The notes under the pieces: model-generated
What the model was told of the DNA's origin: nothing
Seen by the model: only the letters and a program-made list of their open reading frames with translations
Database searches by the model: none
NCBI RefSeq assembly: GCF_004114535.1
Contig: NZ_LBJC01000019.1
Location: 1-64,000 of the forward strand
From: Bradyrhizobium nanningense
GTDB taxonomy: Bacteria > Pseudomonadota > Alphaproteobacteria > Rhizobiales > Xanthobacteraceae
Direction: 5' to 3'
DNA length: 64,000 nucleotides
Part shown: in pieces, positions 19,299-27,041 of the stretch
Layout: each line of letters starts with the position of its first letter
How positions within the stretch are numbered: position 1 is the first letter of the stretch
Program-made: the position numbers and the translations under genes

Positions 19299-20027
19299 AT
19301 GGCCAAGACCGACACCAAGAGCGAAACCGCGCGAAGCCCGCGTGCCCCCAGAAAGACGACGTCGACCGCGGCATCGCGCACCTCGCGCCGTGCGGGAAGC
19401 GCGAAGACCGAGACGCCGTATCATCACGGTGCCTTGCGCGAAGCGCTGCTCCAGGCCGCCGAACGCGTGCTGGAGCGCGACGGGCTCGCGGGCCTCACCT
19501 TGCGAGCGGTAGCGCGCGAGGCCGGTGTTTCGCACGCCGCGCCCACCCATCATTTCGGCGATCTTACCGGCCTCCTTAGCGAGCTTGCAGCCGTGGGCTT
19601 CCGCCAGTTCAACGCGGCGATGGCCGCCTCCTGCGAAGCCGCCACCACGCCGCTCGAAGCCGCGCTGGCGCGGCCGAAGGCCTATGTCGCCTATGCGCAG
19701 GCCCATCCCGGCATGTACGGCATCATGTTTCGCACCGAGCGGCTGGATTATTCCAGACCCTCGTTGCACGAGGCGGCCGAAGCCTCTTTTGCCGGGCTCG
19801 CCAATGCCGTCGGCATGATGCGGCAGGAGCAGATCAGCCGTGATGCGCTGACGCTGAACCAGGGCGCGGCGATTGCACGCGCCTGGTCGATGGTGCACGG
19901 ATTCACCACACTGCTGCTCGACGGACGGCTCGAGGACATTCTCGGGCGGCTGCCCGAGGGGACGACGGCCGAACGCCTGCTCGAGGCGATGCTGACGGCG
20001 CCCGTGACCCCGAAGCATCCCGCATAG
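19299..20027 (+). CDS. TetR/AcrR-family transcriptional regulator
   Basis: 242 residues. A low-complexity basic N-terminus (about 1-40) precedes the TetR DNA-binding domain (about 45-95) with GLTLRAVAREAGVSHAAPTH as its helix-turn-helix. The C-terminal ligand-binding helices follow, including AYAQAHPGMYGIMFRTERLD (TetR_C-like). It probably represses the divergent carotenoid oxygenase gene, itself, and the membrane-protein unit at 17380 through the shared palindromes. The predicted -10 ends only a few bases before the ATG, suggesting a leaderless message. Confidence 0.88.
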   Translation: MAKTDTKSETARSPRAPRKTTSTAASRTSRRAGSAKTETPYHHGALREALLQAAERVLERDGLAGLTLRAVAREAGVSHAAPTHHFGDLTGLLSELAAVGFRQFNAAMAASCEAATTPLEAALARPKAYVAYAQAHPGMYGIMFRTERLDYSRPSLHEAAEASFAGLANAVGMMRQEQISRDALTLNQGAAIARAWSMVHGFTTLLLDGRLEDILGRLPEGTTAERLLEAMLTAPVTPKHPA

Positions 20028-20049
20028 CGGCCGTTTGAGCAGCCAAGGC

Positions 20050-20658
20050 CTAGCGCATCGTCGCAAGTCCGACGGCGCGGCCGCGCGTGCCGATGATCTT
20101 CACCTCGTCTTTGCCGCAAGCGAAGCCACGGGCGAAATCGTCCGCGGCCTTGCGCGCAAGCTCATTGGCGGTGGGGTTGGCGATCGCATCGACATAGGCG
20201 ACGTGGCAGACCGAGCCCGGCGGCAGCCGGGTCACGACCAGCATGGCCTTGGTGTTGGGCCGACCCTGCTTGTCGGGATCGCTATTGTCCGCGATGTGCC
20301 AGCGCTGGATGATCGCAAACGGCTTTGCGCCCGCGGCGCGCCATTCGATCGTCGTCTCGGATGAATTGAATGGGGCAAACCAGATCTTGGCAGCCGGTTC
20401 CTCGGCCGCTTCCCTGCGATTGCGGCCGACCGAGACGCTCTCGCGCAGATCGTCCTCGGCAATCAGCACCAGGAAGCCCGCCTTGCCCGGACATGCCCGC
20501 GTGGTGCTGCCGTCGAGCTCGTTGGGCTTGCCGATCTGGCGGCAATCCCTTGGCGCCGTCGAGGTGTAGGTGCTGCCCACGGATTGGGCGTCGGCGCTGT
20601 TCAGGCCAATGCAGATCACCAAGACAGCGAGGCCTATGCCGGCGATGTGCTTCATCAT
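20050..20658 (-). CDS. Secreted hypothetical protein
   Basis: 202 residues from ATG 20658 (MMKHIAGIGLAVLVICIGLN), a clear signal peptide ending near ADAQ. The mature protein has conserved-looking acidic and aromatic stretches (EDDLRESVSVGRNRREAAEE) and three cysteines (DCRQIG, RACPGK, VCHVAY) plus FACGKDE. No known domain recognised. Probably periplasmic. It is convergent with the tetR gene and divergent from the SET-domain gene. Confidence 0.7.
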   Translation of the reverse strand: MMKHIAGIGLAVLVICIGLNSADAQSVGSTYTSTAPRDCRQIGKPNELDGSTTRACPGKAGFLVLIAEDDLRESVSVGRNRREAAEEPAAKIWFAPFNSSETTIEWRAAGAKPFAIIQRWHIADNSDPDKQGRPNTKAMLVVTRLPPGSVCHVAYVDAIANPTANELARKAADDFARGFACGKDEVKIIGTRGRAVGLATMR

Positions 20659-20819
20659 GAGACTTCGTTGCAGTGGGAACTTCGTCCCATCAGACGTCTT
20701 GATTGTGGGCAAGGTTCAAACAGGGGTGGGATATACCTGACAGCGGCGCGGAATCGTTCTAGAAGAGCGGCTTCGCTTGGGCCTTTCCAGCCTCGTTTCG
20801 CGTCCTCGTTTCCCTGATC

Positions 20820-21380
20820 ATGCCAGCCACATCGTCGAACAAACCCTATCGTGTCGGCCGCTCCAAGACTGGACTCGGCCTCTTCGCCACCAAGCCGATC
20901 AAGAAGGGCACCCGGATCATCCGCTATTTCGGACCGATCCTGGATTCGCGGATTCCAGAGCACGACGAGATCGAGAACAAGTACCTGTTCGAGCTCAACG
21001 GCCGCTGGACCATCGACGGTTCTGTGCGCAAGAATCTCGCCCGCTACATCAACCATTCCTGCCGGCCCAACGCCGAGTCCGACGTCCGGCCGCGCGAGCG
21101 CAAGGTCTTCATCCGCGCCATCAGGAACATCGAGCCGGGCGACGAGATCAACTACGATTACGGCACCGATTATTTCAAAGCCTATCTGAAGCCGATCGGC
21201 TGCAAATGCGACTCCTGCGAGAAGAAGCGCAAGAAGCTGCGCGCCGAGGCACGGGCGGAAGCCGCCAAGGTGAAGGCGCGCGGCGAGCGCAAGGCCAAGA
21301 AGGCGGGCGCCAAGGCGGCCAAAAAGAAGAAGTTGAACGGTCACGCCGTTGCCAAGGCCAACGGCCGCGCGCGAGCGTAG
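20820..21380 (+). CDS. SET-domain lysine methyltransferase with histone H1-like tail
   Basis: 186 residues. The SET domain (about 10-125) shows GLGLFATKPIKKGTRIIRYF, the cofactor/active-site motif RYINHSCRPNAES and GDEINYDYGTDYF. A post-SET zinc-type motif follows (CKCDSCEKK, about 129-137). The last about 48 residues are a Lys/Ala/Arg repeat (AKVKARGERKAKKAGAKAAK) like bacterial histone H1-type proteins. Such proteins transfer methyl groups from S-adenosylmethionine to lysine. The basic tail suggests DNA or nucleoid association. The target is unknown. Confidence 0.88.
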   Translation: MPATSSNKPYRVGRSKTGLGLFATKPIKKGTRIIRYFGPILDSRIPEHDEIENKYLFELNGRWTIDGSVRKNLARYINHSCRPNAESDVRPRERKVFIRAIRNIEPGDEINYDYGTDYFKAYLKPIGCKCDSCEKKRKKLRAEARAEAAKVKARGERKAKKAGAKAAKKKKLNGHAVAKANGRARA

Positions 21381-21400
21381 CTCGCGCTTCTAGCTCCGCT

Positions 21401-21506
21401 GTCATGCCTCGGCTTGACCGGGGCATCCAGTACGCCGCCCCTTCTCGATTCTACCACCGCCGTCTCTGGAATACTGGGTCGCCCGGTCAAGCCGGGCGAC
21501 GACAGC
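21401..21506. repeat. Dispersed palindromic repeat, family D
   Basis: Outer arms GTCATGCCTCGGCTTGACCG and CGGTCAAGCCGGGCGACGAC with inner CATCCAGTA/ATACTGG arms and a loop containing CACCGCCGTCTC. It sits between the convergent SET and small membrane-protein genes, where it may terminate both. The type resembles intergenic palindromes widespread in bradyrhizobia. Confidence 0.7.
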
Positions 21507-21531
21507 GCGAGGTGAGGGGGCGAGCGCAGCC

Positions 21532-21930
21532 TCACGCCGCCGCTACACGCCCGCTCTTCCGCAATCCTACATATTGCAACTCTGCGAACACGCCCGTGGC
21601 GATCGCCTGCGCGACGACCATGAGCTCGCCGGCGAGGTTCGGCGACACCGCGCCGGAGAGCAGCAGCACGATGCTGCCGACGGTCCAGGCCGCATTGCCG
21701 ACCACGACCAGCAGCACGAGCGCCTTCGCCACCGCGGCGCGCGACGCCAGCCAGCCAACCAGCGCGGCATAGGCAATCAGGAACAGGCCGGTCTCGCGCA
21801 GCAGCGCTTCGGGCAGGTTGAACAGCGCAGCGAACGTGCCGGCGCCGAAGCTGAAGCCGAGGGCGGCGACGCCGCTGAAGATGGCATCGGCGAGCAGGGC
21901 GCGGCGCAGGAAGGTGGAGGCGTCGATCAT
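21532..21930 (-). CDS. Small four-helix membrane protein, unknown
   Basis: 132 residues, almost entirely hydrophobic, with four helices (about 8-33, 43-63, 68-92 and 98-120). No catalytic motif seen. Such proteins are often annotated as conserved membrane proteins. It follows the 76-residue gene by 27 bases on the same strand and may form a small operon with it. Function unknown. Confidence 0.7.
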   Translation of the reverse strand: MIDASTFLRRALLADAIFSGVAALGFSFGAGTFAALFNLPEALLRETGLFLIAYAALVGWLASRAAVAKALVLLVVVGNAAWTVGSIVLLLSGAVSPNLAGELMVVAQAIATGVFAELQYVGLRKSGRVAAA

Positions 21931-21957
21931 CGTAGTCTCCTTGCTTGGGCGTGGAAG

Positions 21958-22188
21958 TCAGTGCCCTCCGCGCCACCAGGCGCGGAGCAGGCGGGTGAGG
22001 CGGAACGGACAGAGGCTCCTGCCGACGCCGTGCTCGAAGGCGATGACCTGTGCGACCACGTAATCGCCGGTCGAATGCACCAGCGGCTCGGGCATGTTGA
22101 GGCTGCGCGCCAGCAGACGGGTCGCGAGCGTCATGGCCCAGGGAACAAGGTGGTCGGCGACGGTCCGGTAGAGCAACAGCGCGATCAT
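21958..22188 (-). CDS. Small hypothetical protein
   Basis: 76 residues from ATG 22188, chosen because AGGAG stands six bases upstream; an ATG two codons earlier overlaps that site. The sequence MIALLLYRTVADHLVPWAMT has a weak amphipathic or membrane-associated start, followed by a polar part ending RLLRAWWRGGH. No family recognised. Located just upstream of the four-helix membrane protein gene. Confidence 0.55.
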   Translation of the reverse strand: MIALLLYRTVADHLVPWAMTLATRLLARSLNMPEPLVHSTGDYVVAQVIAFEHGVGRSLCPFRLTRLLRAWWRGGH

Positions 22189-22325
22189 GGTCATCTCCTG
22201 TTGCGACAGAAGATGCGCCGGCCCGCGGGCCAATTCGATTACCTCAGGGGTAAGGCAGATCGCTATTCAGGACAGTCTTGGGATGCTCGAGGCCATTCGC
22301 GATTCGAAAATCCCGGTGGTCTTGG

Positions 22326-23405
22326 CTACGTCGAGACGCCGAACAGCCTGCGCAGTGCCGGCAACCACTCGCCGGTCATCGTGAATTCGAGCCCGAGCCG
22401 GGCTCCGCAGGCAATCGCCAGCATGGTGATCGGCGCTGAGACGGCGAGCGTCGAGAAAGCCGTCAATCCCTGGCCAATTGTGCATCCCATCGACATGACC
22501 CCCCCGATGCCCATCAGAAGCGCGCCGGTCATGTGACGCTTCAATTCGCGCGCGTCGTCGCAAGCCTCCCAACGGAAGCCGCGCGCGAGCATCGCGGCGA
22601 CAAATGAGCCTGCCACGACGCCGGCGACGGAGCCGATACCAAAATTCAGCCGCGCCCCGGAGAAGGTCGCAATGTAGAGGATGGTGTCGCCGAGTGGCGC
22701 GACGAAACTGAGCGATGAGACGCGAACGGGATCGAATTCGTCGTCGGCAAGCCATCCGGTCGCGAACCAGCCGAATGCGATCGCGCCGCCGACGGCAAGG
22801 CCGGAGGCCAGCAGTCGGGGTGATCGGACCAGCCTGCCGTCGGCGAGAGCCCAGACGGCGAGCGCCGTGGCGATCGACACGACGAGGAGCGCGCGCACCG
22901 CGCCTCCCGCGCCCAGAAGCGAGGTCAGCGTCTGGTCGTTGCCCTCGGGGAGCAGCAGAGCCAGCGGCTCGATCAGCATCACGCGCAGCATGCCCGTGAT
23001 CCCGCGCATGGTTGCGAGCGCCGAGAGGCCGAGCACGAGAAAGACCACAATGGCCCGCAGATCTCCGCCGCCGACACGGACCAACGTGCCGAAGCCGCAG
23101 GTGCCGACCAGCGCCATGCCGATGCCGAACGTCAGTCCGCCCAGAATCGCGCCGCCAAGTCCGATCGACGATGTCAGGTAGATCGACCGCGACAGATCGA
23201 CGATGCCGAGTTCGGCGAGCGCCTGGGTCGCCAGCAGCGCCACGGCCGCAGCCAGCGCAAAGGATTTGAGCCGACGCAAATCCGACCCGAAGAACGCATC
23301 CTCGAGCATGGCCAGTGTGCAAAATCGTCCCGCGCGACCCGCGACACCCAAAATGGCGCCGGCTGCAAGCCCGCATGCAAACGCTATGGTCGACGGGTCC
23401 AGCAT
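22326..23405 (-). CDS. YeeE/YedE-family sulfur transporter
   Basis: 359 residues with eight to ten membrane helices. Family motifs include GVAGRAGRFCTLAMLEDAFF near the N-terminus (about residues 20-39), the repeat GMALVGTCGFGTLVRVGGG (about 110-128) and MGIGGVMSMGCTIGQGLTAF (about 296-315). The Cys residues in those motifs line the thiosulfate path in the TsuA-type transporters of this family. It lies downstream of soxS-soxR on the same strand, 71 bases after soxR, and probably imports thiosulfate or related sulfur compounds. Confidence 0.88.
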   Translation of the reverse strand: MLDPSTIAFACGLAAGAILGVAGRAGRFCTLAMLEDAFFGSDLRRLKSFALAAAVALLATQALAELGIVDLSRSIYLTSSIGLGGAILGGLTFGIGMALVGTCGFGTLVRVGGGDLRAIVVFLVLGLSALATMRGITGMLRVMLIEPLALLLPEGNDQTLTSLLGAGGAVRALLVVSIATALAVWALADGRLVRSPRLLASGLAVGGAIAFGWFATGWLADDEFDPVRVSSLSFVAPLGDTILYIATFSGARLNFGIGSVAGVVAGSFVAAMLARGFRWEACDDARELKRHMTGALLMGIGGVMSMGCTIGQGLTAFSTLAVSAPITMLAIACGARLGLEFTMTGEWLPALRRLFGVST

Positions 23406-23476
23406 TCCTCCCGGAGATGTTTATTCTGCCTTCGGGCAGTTTGCGCCGGAGGGTTGCGGAAATCCAGAGCGGAAAA

Positions 23477-23860
23477 CTACCTGCGCCGCCGGCGCACTGG
23501 CTCGCAGAACACGTCGTAGACGGCGGTCAGTATCTTGCGGACATCCTCGCTGGCGAGGCTGTAGTAGATGGTCTTGCCGTCGCGGCGAGTGGTGACCAGA
23601 CGGTCGAGCCTCAGCCGTGCGAGCTGTTGGGATACGGTCGATTGCCTCTCGCCAAGGAATTGCTCGAGCTCGGTCACGGACTTCTCGCCCTCGGCGAGGA
23701 TGCAAAGCAGCAGCAGGCGGGATTCATGCGACAGCGCCTTGAGCATGTCGCTTGCCTCGCGCGCCTTCTCGATCATCTGCTCGAGTTCGGCGGATCCCTC
23801 GATCTCCTTCAACTTAGGCAGCGGCATCGCGTCAAATTCCTCATAGGCATCTCTGGTCAC
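23477..23860 (-). CDS. soxR: ArsR-family sulfur-responsive repressor (SoxR/SqrR type)
   Basis: 127 residues from GTG 23860, which overlaps the soxS stop by four bases; ATG 23827 is a shorter alternative. Winged-helix ArsR fold with recognition helix STVSQQLARLRLDRLV. Cys53 (LLLLCILAEGEK) and Cys119 (AVYDVFCEP) are 66 residues apart, the same spacing as the redox pair Cys41/Cys107 that forms polysulfide bridges in Rhodobacter SqrR. It should repress the sox genes until sulfane sulfur oxidises the pair. The gene order soxS-soxR, divergent from soxV, is the classical arrangement. Confidence 0.85.
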   Translation of the reverse strand: MTRDAYEEFDAMPLPKLKEIEGSAELEQMIEKAREASDMLKALSHESRLLLLCILAEGEKSVTELEQFLGERQSTVSQQLARLRLDRLVTTRRDGKTIYYSLASEDVRKILTAVYDVFCEPVRRRRR

Positions 23861-24228
23861 GACCTGTCCGGCGCCGATCCCGAACCCGTCAGGATGCGGT
23901 TCAGCAGGCCGAAGAAGAAGGTATCCCCCGGATAGCCGCGAATGCGGCCGATCTCCCGGCCCTCTTTTACCACGACGAAGGTCGGCGTGAAGGCACCCGG
24001 ATCAATTCCGGAGAGATCGGCGGGCAGGGGGCGGCCCAGGTCGACGCGGCGCAACGGCGCGGCCTGGCTTTCCTCGGTCTTGCCGTAGATCGGCGCGATC
24101 TCGGAGTCAAAGCGCGCGCACCATACGCAACCGGCCCGCTCGAACATGACCAGTTCGGCCGCGCGGGATCCCGTCGCCGGCAGGGCGAGCGTGGTCGCGA
24201 GCAAGAGCAATGCGACATGTCGGTTCAT
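23857..24228 (-). CDS. soxS: SoxS-type periplasmic thioredoxin
   Basis: 123 residues from ATG 24228, with a GGAGGT ribosome-binding site 11 bases upstream. Signal peptide MNRHVALLLLATTLALPATG, then a thioredoxin-fold with the active motif CVWC (Cys34 and Cys37) and the cis-Pro region FTPTFVVVKEGREIGRIRGY. SoxS keeps SoxYZ reactivated by reducing its swinging-arm cysteine. It overlaps soxR by four bases and is divergent from soxV. Confidence 0.86.
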   Translation of the reverse strand: MNRHVALLLLATTLALPATGSRAAELVMFERAGCVWCARFDSEIAPIYGKTEESQAAPLRRVDLGRPLPADLSGIDPGAFTPTFVVVKEGREIGRIRGYPGDTFFFGLLNRILTGSGSAPDRS

Positions 24229-24278
24229 CCCGCGCAATGACCTCCGGACTTCTGGTCTCTGGACTTCCTCGGTCCTTT

Positions 24279-24298
24279 ATATCATTAAATTCGGATAT
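24279..24298. promoter_or_regulatory. Inverted repeat between soxS and soxV, candidate SoxR operator
   Basis: ATATC-N10-GATAT in an AT-rich island within the 87-base divergent region. The total length of 20 matches the core of the inverted repeat in the sqr/arsR divergent region (43913-43932: GCGTA-N10-TACGC). It lies where both divergent promoters must be. Assignment as the SoxR site is inferred from position and geometry only. Confidence 0.4.
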
Positions 24299-24315
24299 GT
24301 AATAGGGAGGGTGCG

Positions 24316-25047
24316 ATGACCTTGGATGTCACGCTCGGTGCGGCCTTTGTCGCGGGCCTGTTGTCGTTTCTGTCACCCTGCATCCTGCCGCTGGTTCCAC
24401 CGTTCCTGTGCTACATGGCCGGCGTCTCAGTCTCGGATATTTCCGACGGCCGGCCTGAATTGCGGCCGCGCATCCTGGTCTCTGCATTGGCCTTCGTGGC
24501 CGGCTTCTCCCTGGTCTTCGTGGCACTGGGTTCGACCGCGTCGATTGCCGGACGTTTTATCTCCGCCCATATTTCGACGCTCGGCATCATCGCAGGCGGC
24601 CTGATCGTCTTGATGGGTCTGCACTTTCTCGGCGTGCTCAGGATTCCGCTGCTCTATCGCAGCGCAACGCTGCAGGTCGAGAATCGGCCTGCCGGTGTTG
24701 CCGGCGCCTTCGTCATGGGTCTGGCGTTCGCGTTCGGCTGGACACCCTGTGCCGGTCCCATCCTCGCGGCTGTCCTGTTCATGGCGGGCTCCGAGGACAC
24801 CACTGCAAGGGGAGCTTTGCTGCTGCTGTCTTATTCGGCAGGGACCGGCATTCCCTTCCTGATCGCCGCCGCCTTCACCGGTCGCTTCGTCGCCGCGCTA
24901 GGCCGTGCCCGCCGGCACTTGGCCATGGTGGAGAAGACCATGGGCGCCTTTCTGGTTGCGACTGGATTGATGTTCCTGACCGGGTTGATGCCAGCCGTCT
25001 CGGAGTGGCTGCTGGAGCATTTCCCTGCATTGACCAGCATCGGTTGA
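24316..25047 (+). CDS. soxV: CcdA/SoxV-type thiol transporter
   Basis: 243 residues with six membrane helices. The two redox cysteines stand in SFLSPCILPLVPPFLCYMAG (Cys near 25) and FAFGWTPCAGPILAAVLF (near residue 144). SoxV is the CcdA homologue that carries electrons from cytoplasmic thioredoxin to periplasmic SoxW or SoxS for Sox enzyme maintenance. In other sox clusters soxW follows directly; here an opposite-strand gene (25058-25777) stands between them. Confidence 0.88.
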   Translation: MTLDVTLGAAFVAGLLSFLSPCILPLVPPFLCYMAGVSVSDISDGRPELRPRILVSALAFVAGFSLVFVALGSTASIAGRFISAHISTLGIIAGGLIVLMGLHFLGVLRIPLLYRSATLQVENRPAGVAGAFVMGLAFAFGWTPCAGPILAAVLFMAGSEDTTARGALLLLSYSAGTGIPFLIAAAFTGRFVAALGRARRHLAMVEKTMGAFLVATGLMFLTGLMPAVSEWLLEHFPALTSIG

Positions 25048-25057
25048 CCGGCACGCC

Positions 25058-25777
25058 TTAGCCGAAGCGGAAATCGAGGAGCTGCGCGTAAGACTGCAAC
25101 TCGATCAGGTAGCGATGGACGAGCGGCCCGTCTCCAGCCATCGCCGCATGGGAGATCTCGCTGCTGCTGGCGATCGCACCGTCGATCAGCCGGCGGAACT
25201 CGCTCGTTTCCGCGACGTCCGCCCGCGCCCAATCGTTGCAGCGTTGCAGACGGTCGCGGAACGCGCTTGCGCTGGCGATGGTATCCTCGGCCTGTGCCGG
25301 GGCGGGATGCTCGCCATAATGCGTGGCCGCAACGCGTAGCTTGTCCATCGCGGGTGCGGTCTCGAAGACGCAATCGGCAAGATCGTAGAGGCCGGATCGA
25401 CGCCTGAGGTCGTGAAATGACTGGCGGAGCTGGAGCAGCTCTCGTCCCGCGGCGACAATGTCTCCGCCGTCGAGCGCGTGCGCGACGCCGACAAGCCGCT
25501 CGCCGCCTCGGCCGAGAAATTGCGTCAGCGCGACAGCCGCGTAAGGGGAGTGGGGAGGTGGCGTATGTGTCGCGAGCTGCTTCCAGGCCGCCGCGGCTTC
25601 TTCGATTTCCATCTGCGCCAGCGCAATGTTTCCCGTCCGCGCATAGCTCGCGGCGGTGCGCAAATTGGCCATGACCGGCTCCATCGCCGATGCGAAATCC
25701 TTCGCGCTGTCACTCTCGGCGCCCAGAGCGAGGGTGCCGGAGATCAGCCACGCCAACAGGACCATGATGCAGCGCAA
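25058..25777 (-). CDS. Exported helical protein of unknown function (between soxV and soxW)
   Basis: 239 residues from TTG 25777, whose AAGGA site is nine bases upstream; ATG 25765 is the alternative. Signal peptide at the N-terminus (MVLLAWLISGTLALGAE). The rest is predicted nearly all helical, with Ala/Arg-rich amphipathic stretches and paired helices that resemble a four-helix bundle of cytochrome c' type, but there is no CXXCH haem motif. Two Cys stand at DLADCVFE and LQRCNDWA. It faces soxV convergently and is divergent from soxW. Function unknown. Confidence 0.65.
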   Translation of the reverse strand: MRCIMVLLAWLISGTLALGAESDSAKDFASAMEPVMANLRTAASYARTGNIALAQMEIEEAAAAWKQLATHTPPPHSPYAAVALTQFLGRGGERLVGVAHALDGGDIVAAGRELLQLRQSFHDLRRRSGLYDLADCVFETAPAMDKLRVAATHYGEHPAPAQAEDTIASASAFRDRLQRCNDWARADVAETSEFRRLIDGAIASSSEISHAAMAGDGPLVHRYLIELQSYAQLLDFRFG

Positions 25778-25796
25778 GATCGGAAATCCTTGTTAC

Positions 25797-25812
25797 ATTC
25801 GAGTATTCGAAT
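25797..25812. promoter_or_regulatory. Inverted repeat upstream of soxW
   Basis: ATTC-N8-GAAT (25797-25812) overlapping the perfect palindrome TATTCGAATA (25804-25813), in the AT-rich gap between the exported-protein gene and soxW. A candidate operator or promoter-overlapping site for one of the local ArsR repressors; the arm sequence differs from the soxS/soxV site, so the owner is uncertain. Confidence 0.35.
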
Positions 25813-25864
25813 ATTATAATGAAGCGGTCGCGACCCGCAATATTGTCCAAGGTTGAAATTCCCG

Positions 25865-26446
25865 ATGCACCTCCGTAGGCCGACGCGGCGAGATGTTCTG
25901 GCATTGGCTCCGGGGGCGGCGCTTGCCGCGAGCTGCGGCGAGGTTGTGGCCGAGCCCGCGCTTGGAGATGACGGGCTCTATCGCGAGCCCTGGTTTCTGC
26001 AGAGCTTTCTCGATCTGCGCGAGGACCTCGATAGTTCTGCCGCTGGCGGCAAGCGCCTCGCCATCATGTGGGAGCTGCGCGGCTGTCCCTATTGCCGCGA
26101 AACCCATCTGGTGAATTTCGCCGATACGGGCATTGCAAACTACATCCGCGACAATTTCGAGGTTCTCCAGCTCAATCTGATCGGATCCCGCAAGGTTACG
26201 GACTTCGATCGCCAGGAATTGTCCGAGAAGGACCTTGCCCAGAAATACGGGATCAGGTTCACCCCGACGTTCCAGTTCTTTCCGCCATCGTCCAGCGGCA
26301 TCGAAAAGCAGGAGCCGATGGCGCGAGAAGTCGCCCGGGCGCCCGGCTATCTGAAGCCGCCGCATTTTCTCGCGATGTTTCGGTTCGTGCGGGAGCGCGC
26401 CTATGAGCGCGGCTCGTTCAGGGATTTCCTCGCCGCCAGCGGCTAG
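25865..26446 (+). CDS. soxW: SoxW-type thioredoxin
   Basis: 193 residues from ATG 25865; a TTG four codons upstream is rejected. A Tat-like signal (RRPTRRDVLALAPGAALAAS) precedes a thioredoxin-like domain with the motif RGCPYCRETHL (about residues 72-82) and the FTPTFQFFPP cis-Pro segment. SoxW receives electrons from SoxV and reduces Sox components in the periplasm. It precedes soxX by 133 bases and has its own upstream palindromic region. Confidence 0.86.
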   Translation: MHLRRPTRRDVLALAPGAALAASCGEVVAEPALGDDGLYREPWFLQSFLDLREDLDSSAAGGKRLAIMWELRGCPYCRETHLVNFADTGIANYIRDNFEVLQLNLIGSRKVTDFDRQELSEKDLAQKYGIRFTPTFQFFPPSSSGIEKQEPMAREVARAPGYLKPPHFLAMFRFVRERAYERGSFRDFLAASG

Positions 26447-26472
26447 TCCAGGCGTCGCGCGCAAAATATGTC

Positions 26473-26516
26473 TTGACGTTGTCGAAGACATCAACATATC
26501 ATAATAAATGAATGTG
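26473..26516 (+). promoter_or_regulatory. Promoter region of soxXYZABCD
   Basis: A -35-like TTGACG (26473-26478) is followed after 16 bases by CATATC (26495-26500), in the AT-rich stretch CATATCATAATAAATGAATG. A loose inverted repeat ACAT...ATGT (26494-26515) overlaps the -10. This is the only AT-rich, promoter-like stretch before soxX and may drive the whole sox operon. Confidence 0.45.
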
Positions 26517-26579
26517 ATGGATCGTCGGATCAATCATGAACGAGGCGGGCGTCACCTCGCCATCCCTGGGGTAGGAAAC

Positions 26580-27023
26580 ATGCGGCGCTCGCTTGCTGCT
26601 GCGTTTGCGTTGTGTCTCATGGTCGGTAGCGCTTACGCGCAGGAGCCGATCAAGCTCGACGTCGCCGATGACTCCCTGCCGAAATCCCTGACCGGTACGC
26701 CTGGAAATGCCGCCGCCGGCAAGAAGGTGTTTCTGACGCGCACGCTCGGCAATTGTCTGGCCTGCCATCAGGTCACGAGCCTCAAGTCCGAAGAGTTCCA
26801 CGGCGAGTTCGGTCCGTCGCTCGACGGTGTCGCCGGCCGCTATAGCGAGGCGCAATTGCGCCTCATCGTCGCCGATCCCAAGCGCATCTTCACCAATACG
26901 GTCATGCCCGCGTTCTTCAAGAACGACGGCCTCAGCCGAGTGCGCCCGGAATTCGTCGGCAAGTCCATTTTGACGCCCGCGCAGGTCGAGGACGTCATCG
27001 CTTTTCTCAAGACGCTGAACTGA
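26580..27023 (+). CDS. soxX: Sulfur-oxidation cytochrome c SoxX
   Basis: 147 residues from ATG 26580, with AGGAAAC directly before it; the upstream extension is not signal-peptide-like. Signal peptide to about residue 20. Single haem motif CLACH at 59-63 and a likely distal Met at 109 (FTNTVMPAFF). SoxX pairs with SoxA to couple thiosulfate to the Cys of SoxY oxidatively, passing two electrons onward. First gene of the soxXYZABCD operon. Confidence 0.93.
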   Translation: MRRSLAAAFALCLMVGSAYAQEPIKLDVADDSLPKSLTGTPGNAAAGKKVFLTRTLGNCLACHQVTSLKSEEFHGEFGPSLDGVAGRYSEAQLRLIVADPKRIFTNTVMPAFFKNDGLSRVRPEFVGKSILTPAQVEDVIAFLKTLN

Positions 27024-27041
27024 CGGCGAGGAGGACCAGGA

